Positions 10,867 to 21,956 of a DNA stretch of 64,000 bases are shown here, in pieces. A model generated the notes under the pieces. The model did not search any database. It was given only the letters and a program-made list of their open reading frames with translations, and was not told the DNA's origin. Source of the DNA: Temnothorax longispinosus (lineage: Eukaryota > Arthropoda > Insecta > Hymenoptera > Formicidae). The stretch covers positions 13,866,433 through 13,930,432 of the forward strand of contig NC_092358.1 of the NCBI RefSeq assembly GCF_030848805.1. Direction: 5' to 3'. A program made the translations under genes and the position numbers. Within the stretch, counting starts at the first letter, position 1; the number at the start of each line of letters is the position of its first letter.

Positions 10867-11955
10867 AAATATGATAAATTGGTGATGTGTTGCGCACGGT
10901 CACATGTTGATATAATTTTTCATCTGCGTGCGCTCTTACGCAATATGACATCAATGTATCTATTTGAACTTTTTTACTGAAAAGGTCTAAAGATGTGGTA
11001 CAATATGGCTCCAGGCGAAGGTCCACTTTAAAAAAACCTAACGCGCCATTGGTGGTACCTCAAGGGTGGTGCGGAAGTCCACTGTTATTATTTCTAATTT
11101 TTCACATTATTACTTTTATATCCATAAATGTATACAGTAGAATATTTTTTATAGAAAATGCTTAATTTTGTATAAGAATGGTAGAATATTTTTATTTTTT
11201 TTCCGCTTATATCCAACTCTTTTTTTACGCGCTAAAATGTTCCGCGTAAGCGTGAAAAGAAATCGCCACCAAATAAAACTGTATTAAAATATAAATATTT
11301 AAAAAAAAATTGTATAAAAAAGATACTCTTACTACGTTTACGCGAGCGTTACTTCTGTAGTAACTTACGATAATTCTTACGCGTAAACAGAATTTTGTGG
11401 TAACTTATGATAATTTACTTTGCGTAAACGAATGAATTATCGTAAGTTACTACAGAAGTAATCGTTCGCGTAAACGTAGAAACAGATACAAAAGATATTT
11501 CTTTCTATTACTATGTTTACGCGAGCGTTACTTCTGTAGTAACTTTCGATAATTTCTTCGCGTAAAGGAAATTTTGTAGTAACTTACGATAATTTACTCT
11601 GCGTAAACGAGTGAATTATCGTAAGTTACTACCAAAGTAACGCTCGCGTAAACGTAGTACATGCGGTAAATACGTTGCGCATAGATGGAGAATAATAAGA
11701 AATCGTGTTATTAAATAAAATTATATGTAAAAAGAAAAATGCGTAAGACAGTTGGATATATTAGAAAAGTATGTACATACGATATACGTTATTTGATTCA
11801 CAGTTTTTAACTTGCCTGTACATCATCTCGGACTCGTCGATCGAAGCGGTCGATTCAAGCTGGCGTCACCTATGGATTGTTCGGTTGATTACAGTTGCGG
11901 TCGGTAACTCATCTCCTATGGTAAAAAGTTGGTGCATCCATTAAGATTCACCCTG
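10697..11955 (-). repeat. Right long terminal inverted repeat
   Basis: This is the inverted copy of 7238-8490. It includes the last ~55 codons of the transposase, its stop at 10864-10866, the two palindromic subterminal units, and the terminus ending CACCCTG at 11955. Confidence 0.9.
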
Positions 11956-12096
11956 TATACATGCAATGTATACATACTCATACATATAATTGCGTACATG
12001 TATATATGTGTATGTGTATACATTATAATACGCATTATATATAATATGCCTTACACTTCCGACATTGCATATATATATATATATATCCAATACATG

Positions 12097-12132
<36 letters not shown>

Positions 12133-12135
<3 letters not shown>

Positions 12136-12341
12136 GGTCTAGAGGTATGTTCCGGGACTGTTTACGTTTTTTGAAATGTACAGTCCTGGAATATAACACA
12201 TATATATGTAATCAGATTCAAAAAACTGTCCCGAAACGTGCCGTAGGAAATGAATTTTTTCCAGGACAGTCCTGGAAACTGCCAAATGTCCTGGAATATA
12301 CCGATGTAAAAAATAAAAGTCCCGGAACATACTTCCGGACC

Positions 12342-12344
<3 letters not shown>
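12133..12344. mobile_element. 212-bp TIR MITE, copy 2, inside (TA)n
   Basis: It has the same length, orientation and TA-tract context as 6897-7108, with about five substitutions. The terminal repeats match each other slightly better here, so copy 2 may be closer to the family consensus. Confidence 0.85.
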
Positions 12345-12378
<34 letters not shown>

Positions 12379-12649
12379 ATTATCCAATGCAATGTTACGG
12401 AATAATAGAAACGCGCCTCGGTTGTTACGCGGTGCTCTCAGCGCACACGTACATGGCACGCACTTGTGTGCGGTACAGAGTCATCTGTCACACACATGCT
12501 ACCGAGGCCGTCGGTAGCAAAAAATAAAAATATCGACATATTGATTATTTTTTATTCCAATTCCTACCACCCTGTGGTACGGCGCTGTAATTCGCGTTAG
12601 AGTTCGCCGGTCTTCTTTACCGACGCCGATCGAGTTCGGCTACGGCTCC

Positions 12650-13130
12650 AGCATCCCCTTAATCATAGTTATCGCGACAATTCTCATACTTACCTGTGTC
12701 GCGACATCTCCCATACGCGGTGATCCTGGACGGCGGTGAGCAGCGGTGATCCATAATATCGGCGATGGTGATGAAGCACCCGTAGAGAAAACCTGAAAAT
12801 AAAAGAGAATTAGTCAGTTAATTGATCTTAATGCTGGGACTTATCCGATCAAGCGGTTGTCACGCCATCTTGGTTCCATGAGTGAGGCAGGCGGATGATA
12901 GATAGCGGAGGCCCGAGGCAGAGCAGCACAGAGGAGGCACCCGTGGCGGGAGTCTAAAAGGAGAAAGGGTTAAGGAGATATTAACGTGTATATACCTGAT
13001 CAAGCGGTTATCGCGGTAACCGGTGTCTTTGGCTGGCCGACCAAGGTCATACCTAGCGGTATCTTGAGCACAGGCGATGCTGACGAGGCACCCGTGGCGA
13101 GATCGAAAAATAAAATTGTTTAAACAAATT
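12650..13130. repeat. Degenerate ~150-160-bp tandem repeat, about three units
   Basis: GATCAAGCGG recurs at 12847 and 12998, and GGCACCCGT-like words recur at about 12776, 12936 and 13087, giving a 150-160-bp period. GATGCTGA/GGTGATGA-like words precede them. No coding frame is maintained. It lies downstream (in element sense) of the BEL/Pao remnant and may be part of it. Confidence 0.5.
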
Positions 13131-13269
13131 GTTCAACTTTAGTGTCGTTTACATTACGAATACCTACCTTCTCGGTAGTTTAAGGTTAAACCAAGTGGCG
13201 CCCGATGACTTAGAGGACAAAATCGCGTACCCCGTAGCCCGGTTACGTATCGTTCGGTTACAACCGCAG

Positions 13270-13945
13270 TGAGCACATCTTGATGAGTCGCGTGCCACCT
13301 TGCTTATGGAAAGCCGCCCGCCATGCACAAGTCCGTTGAGCAGTATTGAAGTTTCTATTACCTGCTGAACGGGGTCGGCGCCTCCAAAATGTCAACATCT
13401 CGACCTTGAATGATTGGCGGCACTGCGAGGGGAAAACTGTGACCTTCATCCTCCACCAGTTGCAGCAGTGTTCGTACTGATAAGAACAGGGCAGCGTTGG
13501 TCCCATAGGTGACCGTTGTGAGATAATGTGGCACTTCATTGAGCTGGTCGTCTATCCAAAGAACCCGTTGTAAATTCCACTCATCTTCATGCACGTTAAT
13601 CTACCTATACATTTTGGTGATGCCAGTGGCAACTAAGTGTCGAAATTGTCGAATCCAGAGTAAAACATCGGTGACGTCTAAATGCAACTTGACTTCCGTG
13701 TGCATGAGATCATTAAGTGAGCGGCCGGATGTAGATGCACTCGAGCCATTAAATACCACACGTAATTTAGTGGTTGCACTGTCTGGTTTGAGCACTCCAT
13801 GATGTGGCAAGTAATATTGTGTGTGCTGACTGGAAGCGGGTGAAGCCTTCTTCATGTGATTGAGCTCTCGATATTCTGTCATAAACTGATGATACAGACG
13901 TCGATAGTTGTCATCTCGGGAGAGTCTTCTTAGTAAACTTTGCAA
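13270..13945 (-). pseudogene. BEL/Pao reverse transcriptase fragment
   Basis: The frame gives YYLPHHGVLKPDSATTKLRV and VFNGSSASTSGRSLNDL, classic Pao reverse transcriptase blocks. After a stop near 13603 it continues with HEDEWNLQRVLWIDD, LTTVTYGTNAALFLSVRTL and a damaged active-site loop (GRDVDI where YVDD is expected). The enzyme would copy element RNA into DNA. It is interrupted by at least one stop and one frameshift and lacks the thumb. Confidence 0.85.
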
Positions 13946-13995
13946 ACATCGATGCGCAGTGAGATAAGAATCGCCAAGAGTATCAGGTGATAATT

Positions 13996-14715
13996 TTAAT
14001 GGGATTCCGTGTATTGCCCTGTTGAATCCCGCGAAGCAGTAGACTTGAAGTATTCTTCACACCTTTTCTTGTCAGGAGTGAGATCATGATTGATACTCGC
14101 AGGCACTTCTTCTTGTGTCCAAAACTTCGACAATAACTCGTCGAGAGCATCTTCTCTCTCCTGAATTGATGCATGATGCACTGCAGCAGATGCCGGTGAT
14201 GATATGTTGACAGGTCCGAGAACGAACCATCCGAAAATTGAGAGCTGCGCGATTAGCATCAATGTATCTCGTTTGATGATGTTGGGCTTGATGATCTGCC
14301 CATATGAGTCAGCTCCAATGATGATGTCCACTGGCCGTGGTGTGAGGAAATCTGGATCAGCCAAGGTTAACTTGGTGAGATGCGACCATTCTTGTAGTGC
14401 AGCGTTGAATGATGGCAAGATGTTCGTTAACGTCTGCAGAACGTGAGCTTGAATAATAACGTCTGATCTTGAGTGAAGTGAGCGGAGCTTAAGCAATGTA
14501 ACTCCTCGAGTTTGCGTCGCTTTTCCGCCACCAATTCCAGTGATGAGAATGACGGAATGATGACGAGTAATGTTGAGCTGGCGAACGAGAGATTCTGAAA
14601 CAAAGGTAAGTTCTGAACCTGAATCAATGAGAAGCCGTACGCGTTGAGTATTAGCAAATGAGCTGATCTGAGCCAGGGCCGTAGCTAGTAATGTTGAGTG
14701 TGATGAGCGGGCCAA
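13996..14715 (-). pseudogene. BEL/Pao aspartic protease (DUF1758-type) and protease-RT linker
   Basis: The motif LLIDSGSELTFVSESLVRQL contains the catalytic Asp-Ser-Gly. PVDIIIGADSYGQIIKP and LSIFGWFVLGPV follow, as in the peptidase domain of Pao polyproteins. The linker DALDELLSKFWTQEEVP and RCEEYFKSTASRDSTGQY precede the RT. The protease would process Gag-Pol. The frame is open here but is broken upstream (gag) and downstream (RT). Confidence 0.88.
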
Positions 14716-14719
14716 AGAT

Positions 14720-15450
14720 GAGTGAGTGACGATTGCACCATCTTCCTATTGAGCTGACGCAGCTGAGCTGGTGATCGGCTTCGCTGATGAGTTCGACTGA
14801 TGAGCCTCATGCAGCATCGTGTGATGTCGGTTGGTGCACTTTTTGCACCCCCGTGAGCCTTTTAAATGAGCGGACGTTGTGGTGGCCGAGGCAGTTGAGA
14901 CAGAGCCTCCGTGGTATGACTAATTTTTGTCTATTGCCCGTTGAAAGATCCCTAAATTTCGTGTACATCACAATGAAGTGAGAGCCGTTGCAACAATCGC
15001 ACGGGTAAACTGTGGAGCTGTCAGATGCTGCCGTGCGGGTCGATTAAGCTGCCGCATGTTGAGCTGTCAACGTGCGCTTTGCTGTTGAATGAGCGCCGAC
15101 GGCTATGAGGCTTCAAAATGTGCATGCTCCTTGAGAAATGCCTTGTGTACCTCTTTGAGATGCATTGAAATTTGGATGACCTCCTCTAACGGCATGTCCT
15201 CTGCACAAGTTGGCAGCGTCTTGCCAATATTCCGCACCGTCGCCAGGCGGTTCATTTGAGTGTGAACCTTGAGGGTGAGCTCCGTGGACAAGCGCACGGG
15301 TGAGGCTTGGCGTTCCAATGTGCGAGCCGGTGGTATTTCGAGCAGCGGCGTCATGGTGTCCGTACCGCCCGTACTCGCCTTTGCGGGTTCCGTCATGTTG
15401 AGCCGTCCCTGAGCTGCGCACGATGAGACACCTGAGAAACGTCGAGACAC
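14720..15450 (-). pseudogene. BEL/Pao gag C-terminal part with zinc knuckles
   Basis: The minus strand encodes CDCCNGSHFI, then FRDLSTGNRQKLVIPRRLC, CLNCLGHHNV and, after a one-base shift, CTNRHHTMLH. These are the paired zinc-knuckle and HH(T)LLH blocks at the end of Pao Gag, which bind the element RNA in the particle. A TAG stop and the frameshift separate them from the protease. The part towards 15450 is too decayed to define domains. Confidence 0.7.
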
Positions 15451-15690
15451 GTGTAAGAACTACTGCACGAGATGAGAACATTCGAGAAACGCGTGAGAAA
15501 AACACTATGCGAAGCGAGAGTCGTTGAAGTCATGTATTGAGCGCGTGAACATGTTTGTGTAACACTCGCGAGCGCACGTGAGAATGTCTGTACTTCACTC
15601 GCGAAGGCGCGCGATAATGTCCACGTGGTATGTCGTGAAGGGCATGCCCTGTCCACATGATCTGGGTCTGAGATACACTTTAAGTTCCAC

Positions 15691-15710
15691 GCATCCGGCT
15701 CGAAGGACCA
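15691..15710 (-). promoter_or_regulatory. Primer-binding site of the BEL/Pao element
   Basis: The minus strand reads TGGTCCTTCGAGCCGGATGC two bases after the 5' LTR. The identical 20 bases lie one base inside the 5' LTR of the second BEL/Pao element (37323-37342). Position, the leading TGG and conservation between two unrelated LTRs support a tRNA primer site. Confidence 0.75.
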
Positions 15711-15712
15711 AA

Positions 15713-16301
15713 TGTTCGCGAAATCGCTGATTTTTCCTGGCGATGGAAGCGGGATGAGAAGGACGCGCGTGGAAGGTGTTAACGAATTATTTACTTTATT
15801 TATGTGTAACTCAGACCACAGTCTGAGCCGTCTTTAATACGTCAAAAAATATACAATCTGACCTGAGAAACGATGAGCGGTGTATAAATGAAAAGTCTTT
15901 AGATTGTCCGTGAATGCGCGGGACAATTATATTAATTGCCCTCCTCGTGATGATTAGCCCATGAGCCGGTGAGACACGTGGCGGTCGGCACTCGCGCACG
16001 TGTGAGCCTGAGTCGTCGTGTTGATGTACCAGAGCTGGCTGAGCGGTCTCTTTCACACGTTAGCTTAGTCTCTCAGCAGCTTCAATTACTGCGATGGGCA
16101 CTTCAATTCGAGTATTCCTCGAGAAAGGCACAGAGCACACGTCGTACGTCTGATCACAGCGCGGCCATTTGTACGACTCCATCTATCGCGAAGAAGACGT
16201 TGGCGATGAGCGCGCCCGTGCTTGCGCAAGTTGCCGCGTCGATCCGGCCCGTCGATGCTGCCATCTGATCGGACGGCGCAACGTGAACGGAATCTCGAAC
16301 A
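15713..16301 (-). repeat. 5' LTR of the BEL/Pao element
   Basis: The 589-base segment begins TGTTCG and ends CGAACA, giving the TG...CA ends expected of an LTR. It abuts the primer-binding site. No second copy was found in the window, so the right limit is inferred from the terminal repeats alone. Confidence 0.65.
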
Positions 16302-16370
16302 GTTTTAAAATATTATATTTTATATATTGTATAAATGTATATTATATTCTGACTGAAGTTAATGTTACTT

Positions 16371-17195
16371 TCAACTTAGGAGAGACCGGGGCTAAAACGT
16401 CTACGAGGTAAATACGTCTAATCAAATATCTCGGAACTGGTATATTGTGCGAACTCGCTATTAACATTGTAAACTCTGCTTATGGTACCCATGTGACCAA
16501 CGGAGTTTCGGCAGGTTACCTGCCGTGCTATGATTTTTACGAGGGCAAACGTGTTTTCGGAAGGTGAAAGTAAAATTTTCTGCGCGTGGAAATTTTGTAA
16601 TATCTGCAATAATATTTGCTCTCTAAATCTTGAGGTACGTGATTATAAAGAGTAATTGCTGAACACGAATCCAATGTAGCTTTTTCATTATCGTTGATGT
16701 CTAATATTTTATGGGCGATCAAACCTGAAACTTGTGTTTGGGGCTAATCAGTCTACAAGCACCCGGGGCTAATCGGGCTAATCTCGTCACTGTGGCGCGC
16801 CGGGCGCACGACTTCAGCTCACGGCGATTTCAAGTTAGGTTTCCCTCAAGCGTGATTCTGTCTTCCCTTGCACGTGCGTCAGTTTGTATAGGAGGAAAAT
16901 GATACGCACGTATCGTCGTAAAACGGGTGTTTTGGAGTTTTGGCCGACCGAAAAGATGGCGGACTGTTGTTTTCGAGATCGCTCGCGCTCACGGCACGTC
17001 GGCAAGGTACGGCGCGGCGAGGCACGGCACGGCTCTGAGATCCCGCGATTTCCGCGTGCGAGTTGACATGCCGCGCGCGTGGTAGATCGTCCCGGCCGCG
17101 GTAGATCGTCGTTGTTGGTTGTTGTGTCAGTGACAGTCGCGCGTGCGACCGCATCGTCCAGCGTTTGCCGCATCGTCTTGGCGTCATTGTCGCCG

Positions 17196-17237
<42 letters not shown>

Positions 17238-17680
17238 GGTTCTGTATTCACGTGCTTAAATTGTTTTATGGAATATGTAAAACAATTATTTTTTAATAAT
17301 GTTTTGCATAAAAATTTTGAATAAATTTTTATATTTTTCTCTTAAAAAACAATTATTAAAATGTATCCTATCATTTTTCAGGATTGGATGTACGTATATG
17401 TATAGAATATAGAAAATGCAGTGTGACTGATTAGCCCGGGGGAGGGGGAGGATGCTTTAACCCCGGCATTTTTGAGATTTCAATTTTTGCACCGTTGTCG
17501 TTTTTGCTCCATATCGGTTAAACAAAGCGACGTAGATAAAAATTTCTTAAATAAATTTTATAGCTAACGGTTCACTCTTTACAGTGGTATACAATATTTA
17601 ACTTAAATTATTTATTTTGTTATTAAAAATCGGCACCGAAAAAATTCAGACTGTTTAGCCCCGGTCTCCCCTACTGTATG
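16371..17680. mobile_element. Non-autonomous TIR element with GGGGCTAA termini
   Basis: The left end (AGGAGAGACCGGGGCTAAA, 16378) and right end (TTTAGCCCCGGTCTCCCCTA, 17672) are inverted repeats. Internal GGGGCTAAT/ATTAGCCCGGGGG words at 16740-16785 and 17428-17445 repeat the motif. No transposase is recognisable; the centre is GC-rich and contains a (GTC)n run. Superfamily unknown. Confidence 0.55.
17194..17237. repeat. (GTC)n trinucleotide tract
   Basis: About 14 GTC units. Minus-strand open frames here owe their poly-Asp run to this tract. Confidence 0.9.
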
Positions 17681-18235
17681 TTACCTTTATTATTGCTGTT
17701 ATTTACTACGTTATTGGAACTATGTGCCAAAGTATAATTTAATGTAATATCACTTTCTTCGTTGTTTTTATAATTATTGCCACTATTTTTTCTAATATCG
17801 TTACTGTTTAAGTAGTCCAGTCATTTGGTCGTAAAAGAAGAGGTTACCTGGAAAGTTTTCCGGGAGTTTTGAAAATTGGTAATTTTATATATTTCGATGT
17901 GCTCTTTCCGAATTTCAACTTTGCCACCTCGTATCTTTGCCGCTCGTGCCGCCATATTGGAAAAATGACGCCTAAAAGCAGTTTTTTGACAATATCTCCT
18001 TTCCGACTCATTCCACGATAAAAACATTTATATACAAAATAAAACTAGAGAAAATTTCCTACAATTTATGTAATAACCTTTTTTTTCGTAAAATTAATAG
18101 TTTTGGCATACGAGCGCCGCAAAGTGTAGTTCAACACGCGTTTTGGCCTAAAAACTCATTTCCACACCACCTTGAGGTAGAGTAAGCGGCGCGTTTTTTT
18201 TACCGTGGTATCCCCAGTAGGCCTAGTCCACATGC
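17681..18235. other. Intervening repeat-derived DNA, no gene seen
   Basis: The 17821-18200 part has the look of transposon terminal non-coding DNA (CATTTCCACACCACCTTGAGG, GCGCCGCAAAG), but no terminal repeat partner was found. The minus strand at 17690-17820 encodes an Asn-rich stretch like that at 45168-45473. Confidence 0.35.
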
Positions 18236-18239
18236 AATT

Positions 18240-18783
18240 CACTATTCTAAAATTTAGCGCATTCTTCTTCGCTTCGCTGTTCTTGATGGACCAGGTGTTG
18301 CGAGTTCATCGTCATTAGTACTGATCGAAACGTCACAGACCGAAATTTCTTCCACATCATCCGCGATGGGATTATCATTTTCATCGCAATCCTCTTCGTT
18401 CTCGATTTTATCATACGTTTGCTCGAAAATAGTCTCCGTTTCTTCTTCTTCGTCGCTATCTTGTGATGGAACTTGTGAGTTATCACAGGTACCACTACAA
18501 TTCGTGCATATAACGGAGCACTAAATAAATAAATAAAAAAGATGTCAAAAAAGATGTCAAAAAGCCTGTGAATGCAGAAAGGCTGGGTTAAAGTGCTCAG
18601 TTATATGCACGAATTGTAGTGGTACCTGTGATAATTAACTCGCAAGTTCCATCACAAGATAGCGACGAAGAGGAAGAAACGGAGACTATTTTCGAGCAAA
18701 CGTATGATGAAATCGAGAACAAAGAGGATTGCGATGAAACTGATAATCCCATCGCGGATGATGTGGAAGAAATTTCGGTCTGT
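18240..18783. pseudogene. Inverted duplication of a transposon-type CXC (tesmin/TSO1-like) C-terminal coding fragment
   Basis: The minus arm (about 18500-18247) encodes CTNCSGTCDN, SQVPSQDSDEEEETETIF and VEEISVCDVSIST. The plus arm (about 18561-18783) encodes CECRKAGLKCSVICTNCSG and then the same acidic tail after a stop. CXC modules of this spacing bind DNA in tesmin-like proteins and occur in some transposon proteins. The arms meet at about 18500-18600, and the plus arm is cut by the N gap. It could be a real foldback or an assembly artefact next to the gap. Confidence 0.6.
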
Positions 18784-19283
18784 NNNNNNNNNNNNNNNNN
18801 NNNNNNNNNNNNNNNNNNNNNNNNNNNNNNNNNNNNNNNNNNNNNNNNNNNNNNNNNNNNNNNNNNNNNNNNNNNNNNNNNNNNNNNNNNNNNNNNNNNN
18901 NNNNNNNNNNNNNNNNNNNNNNNNNNNNNNNNNNNNNNNNNNNNNNNNNNNNNNNNNNNNNNNNNNNNNNNNNNNNNNNNNNNNNNNNNNNNNNNNNNNN
19001 NNNNNNNNNNNNNNNNNNNNNNNNNNNNNNNNNNNNNNNNNNNNNNNNNNNNNNNNNNNNNNNNNNNNNNNNNNNNNNNNNNNNNNNNNNNNNNNNNNNN
19101 NNNNNNNNNNNNNNNNNNNNNNNNNNNNNNNNNNNNNNNNNNNNNNNNNNNNNNNNNNNNNNNNNNNNNNNNNNNNNNNNNNNNNNNNNNNNNNNNNNNN
19201 NNNNNNNNNNNNNNNNNNNNNNNNNNNNNNNNNNNNNNNNNNNNNNNNNNNNNNNNNNNNNNNNNNNNNNNNNNNNNNNNNNN
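18784..19283. other. Assembly gap (500 N)
   Basis: Exactly 500 N bases, the usual placeholder for a gap of unknown size. It lies between an inverted repeat and the terminus of a foldback element. Confidence 0.99.
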
Positions 19284-21657
19284 CACAGTGGGACGGGAGA
19301 CCCGAAAAAAAGTGGCCAAAATTAATAAAGTAACTAATCTCTTTCAAACACGTACCCTATAGGTTTTTGCGGTCGCTGATTCCGAATCTGACGTCAAAAA
19401 CTGTAAATTTAAAATGGCGGATCAATATGGCGACCAAAACTACCTTCTTGGATCGAATATGCATGAAAGTCGGTACTAAGGGGTTTTCGGGGTCGCTGAT
19501 TCCGAATATAATGTCAAGAACTGTAAATTCAAAATGGCGAATCCAAATGGCGACCAAAATACCTTTTGATTGAATATGCATGAAGTCGGTACTAAGGGGT
19601 TTTCGGGGTCGCTGATTCCGAATATAATGTCAAGAACTGTAAATTCAAAATGGCGAATCCAAAATGGCGACCAAAACTACTTTTTTGGATCGAATATGCA
19701 TGAAAGTCGGTACTAAGGGATTTCGGGGTCACTGATTCGAATATAATGTCAGAACTGTAAATTTAAAATGGCGGATCCAATATGGCGACCGAAACTACCT
19801 TTTTGGATCGAATATGCAAGTCGGTGCTAAGAGGTTTTCGGGTCGCTGATTTCGAATATAATGTCCAAGAACTGTAAATTTGAAATGACGGATCCAATAT
19901 CAAAATTCAATGACCAAAATTATATTAATTATTGGTTCTTGAAACTCAGTTCTTAAATAGCAACAATATGGGGTACTTTTTAATGTGAGTCCCTTGTTTC
20001 TCACAATTCTTGATTCTTTTTTGCGCAAGTCTCCTCAAGCCTTTCTATGACGAACTACTCTTCTCCTGATAACTGTATTCATCTAAGTTTGATATAAATT
20101 CTGAAAAACCAGATAAATCTTCCTGAAGTTCATCTTCAGAAGCAGATGAACTCAGGAAGATTTATCTGGTTTTTCAGAATTTATATCAAACTTAGATGAA
20201 ATACAGTTATCAGGAGAAGAGTAGTTCGTCATAGAAAAGGCTTGAGGAGACTTGCAGCAGAAAAAAGAATCAAGAATTGTGAGAAACAAGGGACTCACAT
20301 TAAAAAAGTACCCCATATTGTTGACTATTTAAGTACTGAGTTTCAAGAACCGATAATTAATATTAATTTTGGTCACCGAATTTGATATTGGATCCGTCAT
20401 TTCAAATTTACCGTTCTTGACATTATATTCGAAATCAGCGACCTGAAAACCTCTTAGCACCGACTTGCATATTCGATCCAAAAAGGTAGTTTTTGGTCGC
20501 CATATTAGATCCGTCATTTCAAATTTACAGTTTTTGACATTATATTCGAAATCAGCGACCCGAAAACCTCTTAGCACCGACTTGCATATTCGATCCAAAA
20601 AAGTAGTTTCGGTCGCCATATTGGATCCGCCATTTTAAATTTATAGTTCTTGACATTATATTCGGAATCAGTGACCCCGAAAATCCCTTAGTACCGACTT
20701 TCATGCATATTCGATCCAAAAAGGTAGTTTTGGTCGCCATTTTGGATTCGCCATTTTGAATTTACAGTTCTTGACATTATATTCGGAATCAGCGACCCCG
20801 AAAACCCCTTAGTACCGACTTTCATGCATATTCGATCCAAAAAGGTAGTTTTGGTCGCCATTTTGGATTCGCCATTTTGAATTTACAGTTCTTGACATTA
20901 TATTCGGAATCAGCGACCCCGAAAACCCCTTAGTACCGACTTTCATGCATATTCGATCCAAGAAGGTAGTTTTGGTCGCCATATTAGATCCGCCATTTTT
21001 AAATTTACAGTTTTTGACATCAGATTCGGAATCAGCGACCCCAAAAACCTATAGAGTACAAGTTTGAAAGAGTTAGGTGACTTTGGCCACTCTTTCGGAT
21101 CTCCCAGCTTAATGTGGCGTGCACGTGCTGATCGATGCCTTGCGATCCGTTCAATGACGAATTTCTTCGAAGAATATGAATTCGAGCAAAAGTGAGCCGA
21201 TTTTTCTTTAAGCGCATATTTTGAGGATCCAATGATACCTTGATTTTCCTGATCGGATGAATTGCCGCAAGTTGCCGCGATTCGGAAAAAAGCAAAAAGT
21301 TCGAAAATCCGATAATAATATACAATTCTCATGTTCGGAATTCTACTTCCTTTTTTTCTCTGAAGTACAGACATTTTCATGAATAGTCAATGTGCAAGTA
21401 GTGTAATAGAGCAAAGGAATTTCAAAAAATTCTGGTAAATACATCATAAATAATTAATTAATTGAATGAATGATTTGTTATTCTTTTTATGCGAAATATT
21501 GATTTCAAATCGTTGTCAAATAAATGGCTTTTATTTAATTGTTATGAAACTTTCAAAATAAGTACTTCATATTGTCTACATAAAGATAAAAAATGTATCA
21601 GGTTTGATTATTGAAGTCGACTTTTGGCCACTTTTTCGGGTCTTCCGTCCCACTGTG
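19284..21657. mobile_element. Foldback element with tandem ~110-bp repeats in inverted arms
   Basis: The left end reads CACAGTGGGACGGGAGACC and the right end is its inverse (about 45 matching bases to GTGGCCAAAA). From 19362 to about 19900 there are about five direct units (CTGTAAATTTAAAATGGCG and GAATATGCATGAAAGTCGG words). The same units recur inverted at about 20350-21050. The arms meet at a near-perfect palindrome around 20135, where the sequence encodes an acidic tail (SSSEADELQEDLSGFSEF), so a coding end was probably folded in. An inner degenerate terminus lies near 21107. No transposase remains. Confidence 0.8.
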
Positions 21658-21925
21658 GAGTCGGGAAACCACGTGCCGCCCGTCGCCCCGCCGCGGGATC
21701 GAAACGACCTTCGGAACGAGAGTTGAAAAACAAAAAACACAACGAAACGACGACGACGGGCGCGCGACACACCCCTCCCCCCGCGAAACGAACCGTCCCG
21801 GAACGCGTCGTTCTCCCACCCATCCCTCTCCCCGAAACGTTCGGACGAGCGACCTCGAACGAGTTCGAACGAGTTCGGACGCGCCCCGAACGCGCGCGCG
21901 CGCGCGCGAGCGACCGACGACGATG

Positions 21926-21956
<31 letters not shown>

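Larger units (their letters stand above)
7238..11955 (+). mobile_element. 4.7-kb DDE transposon with ~1.25-kb terminal inverted repeats
   Basis: Both ends read CAGGGTGAATCTTAATGG inward. Each end is flanked by TATA (7234-7237 and 11956-11959), consistent with a TA target duplication as in Tc1/mariner-like elements. The TIRs run to about 8490 on the left and begin at about 10697 on the right. Between them is a two-exon transposase gene on the plus strand. The element is bracketed by two direct 212-bp MITE copies. A frameshift in the transposase makes this copy non-autonomous. Confidence 0.9.
13250..16301 (-). mobile_element. BEL/Pao LTR retrotransposon, 3'-truncated and decayed
   Basis: In element order the minus strand holds the 5' LTR (16301-15713), a 2-base spacer, a 20-base primer-binding site, a gag with zinc knuckles, a DUF1758-type aspartic protease and a reverse transcriptase that fades at about 13250. 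RNase H, integrase and the 3' LTR are not seen. Frameshifts and stops are spread along it, so it is an old insertion. Confidence 0.85.

Noticed and set aside
16835..17251. Minus-strand open frame with a 13-Asp run
   Set aside because: The Asp run is just the (GTC)n tract; the rest is GC-rich text without a domain.
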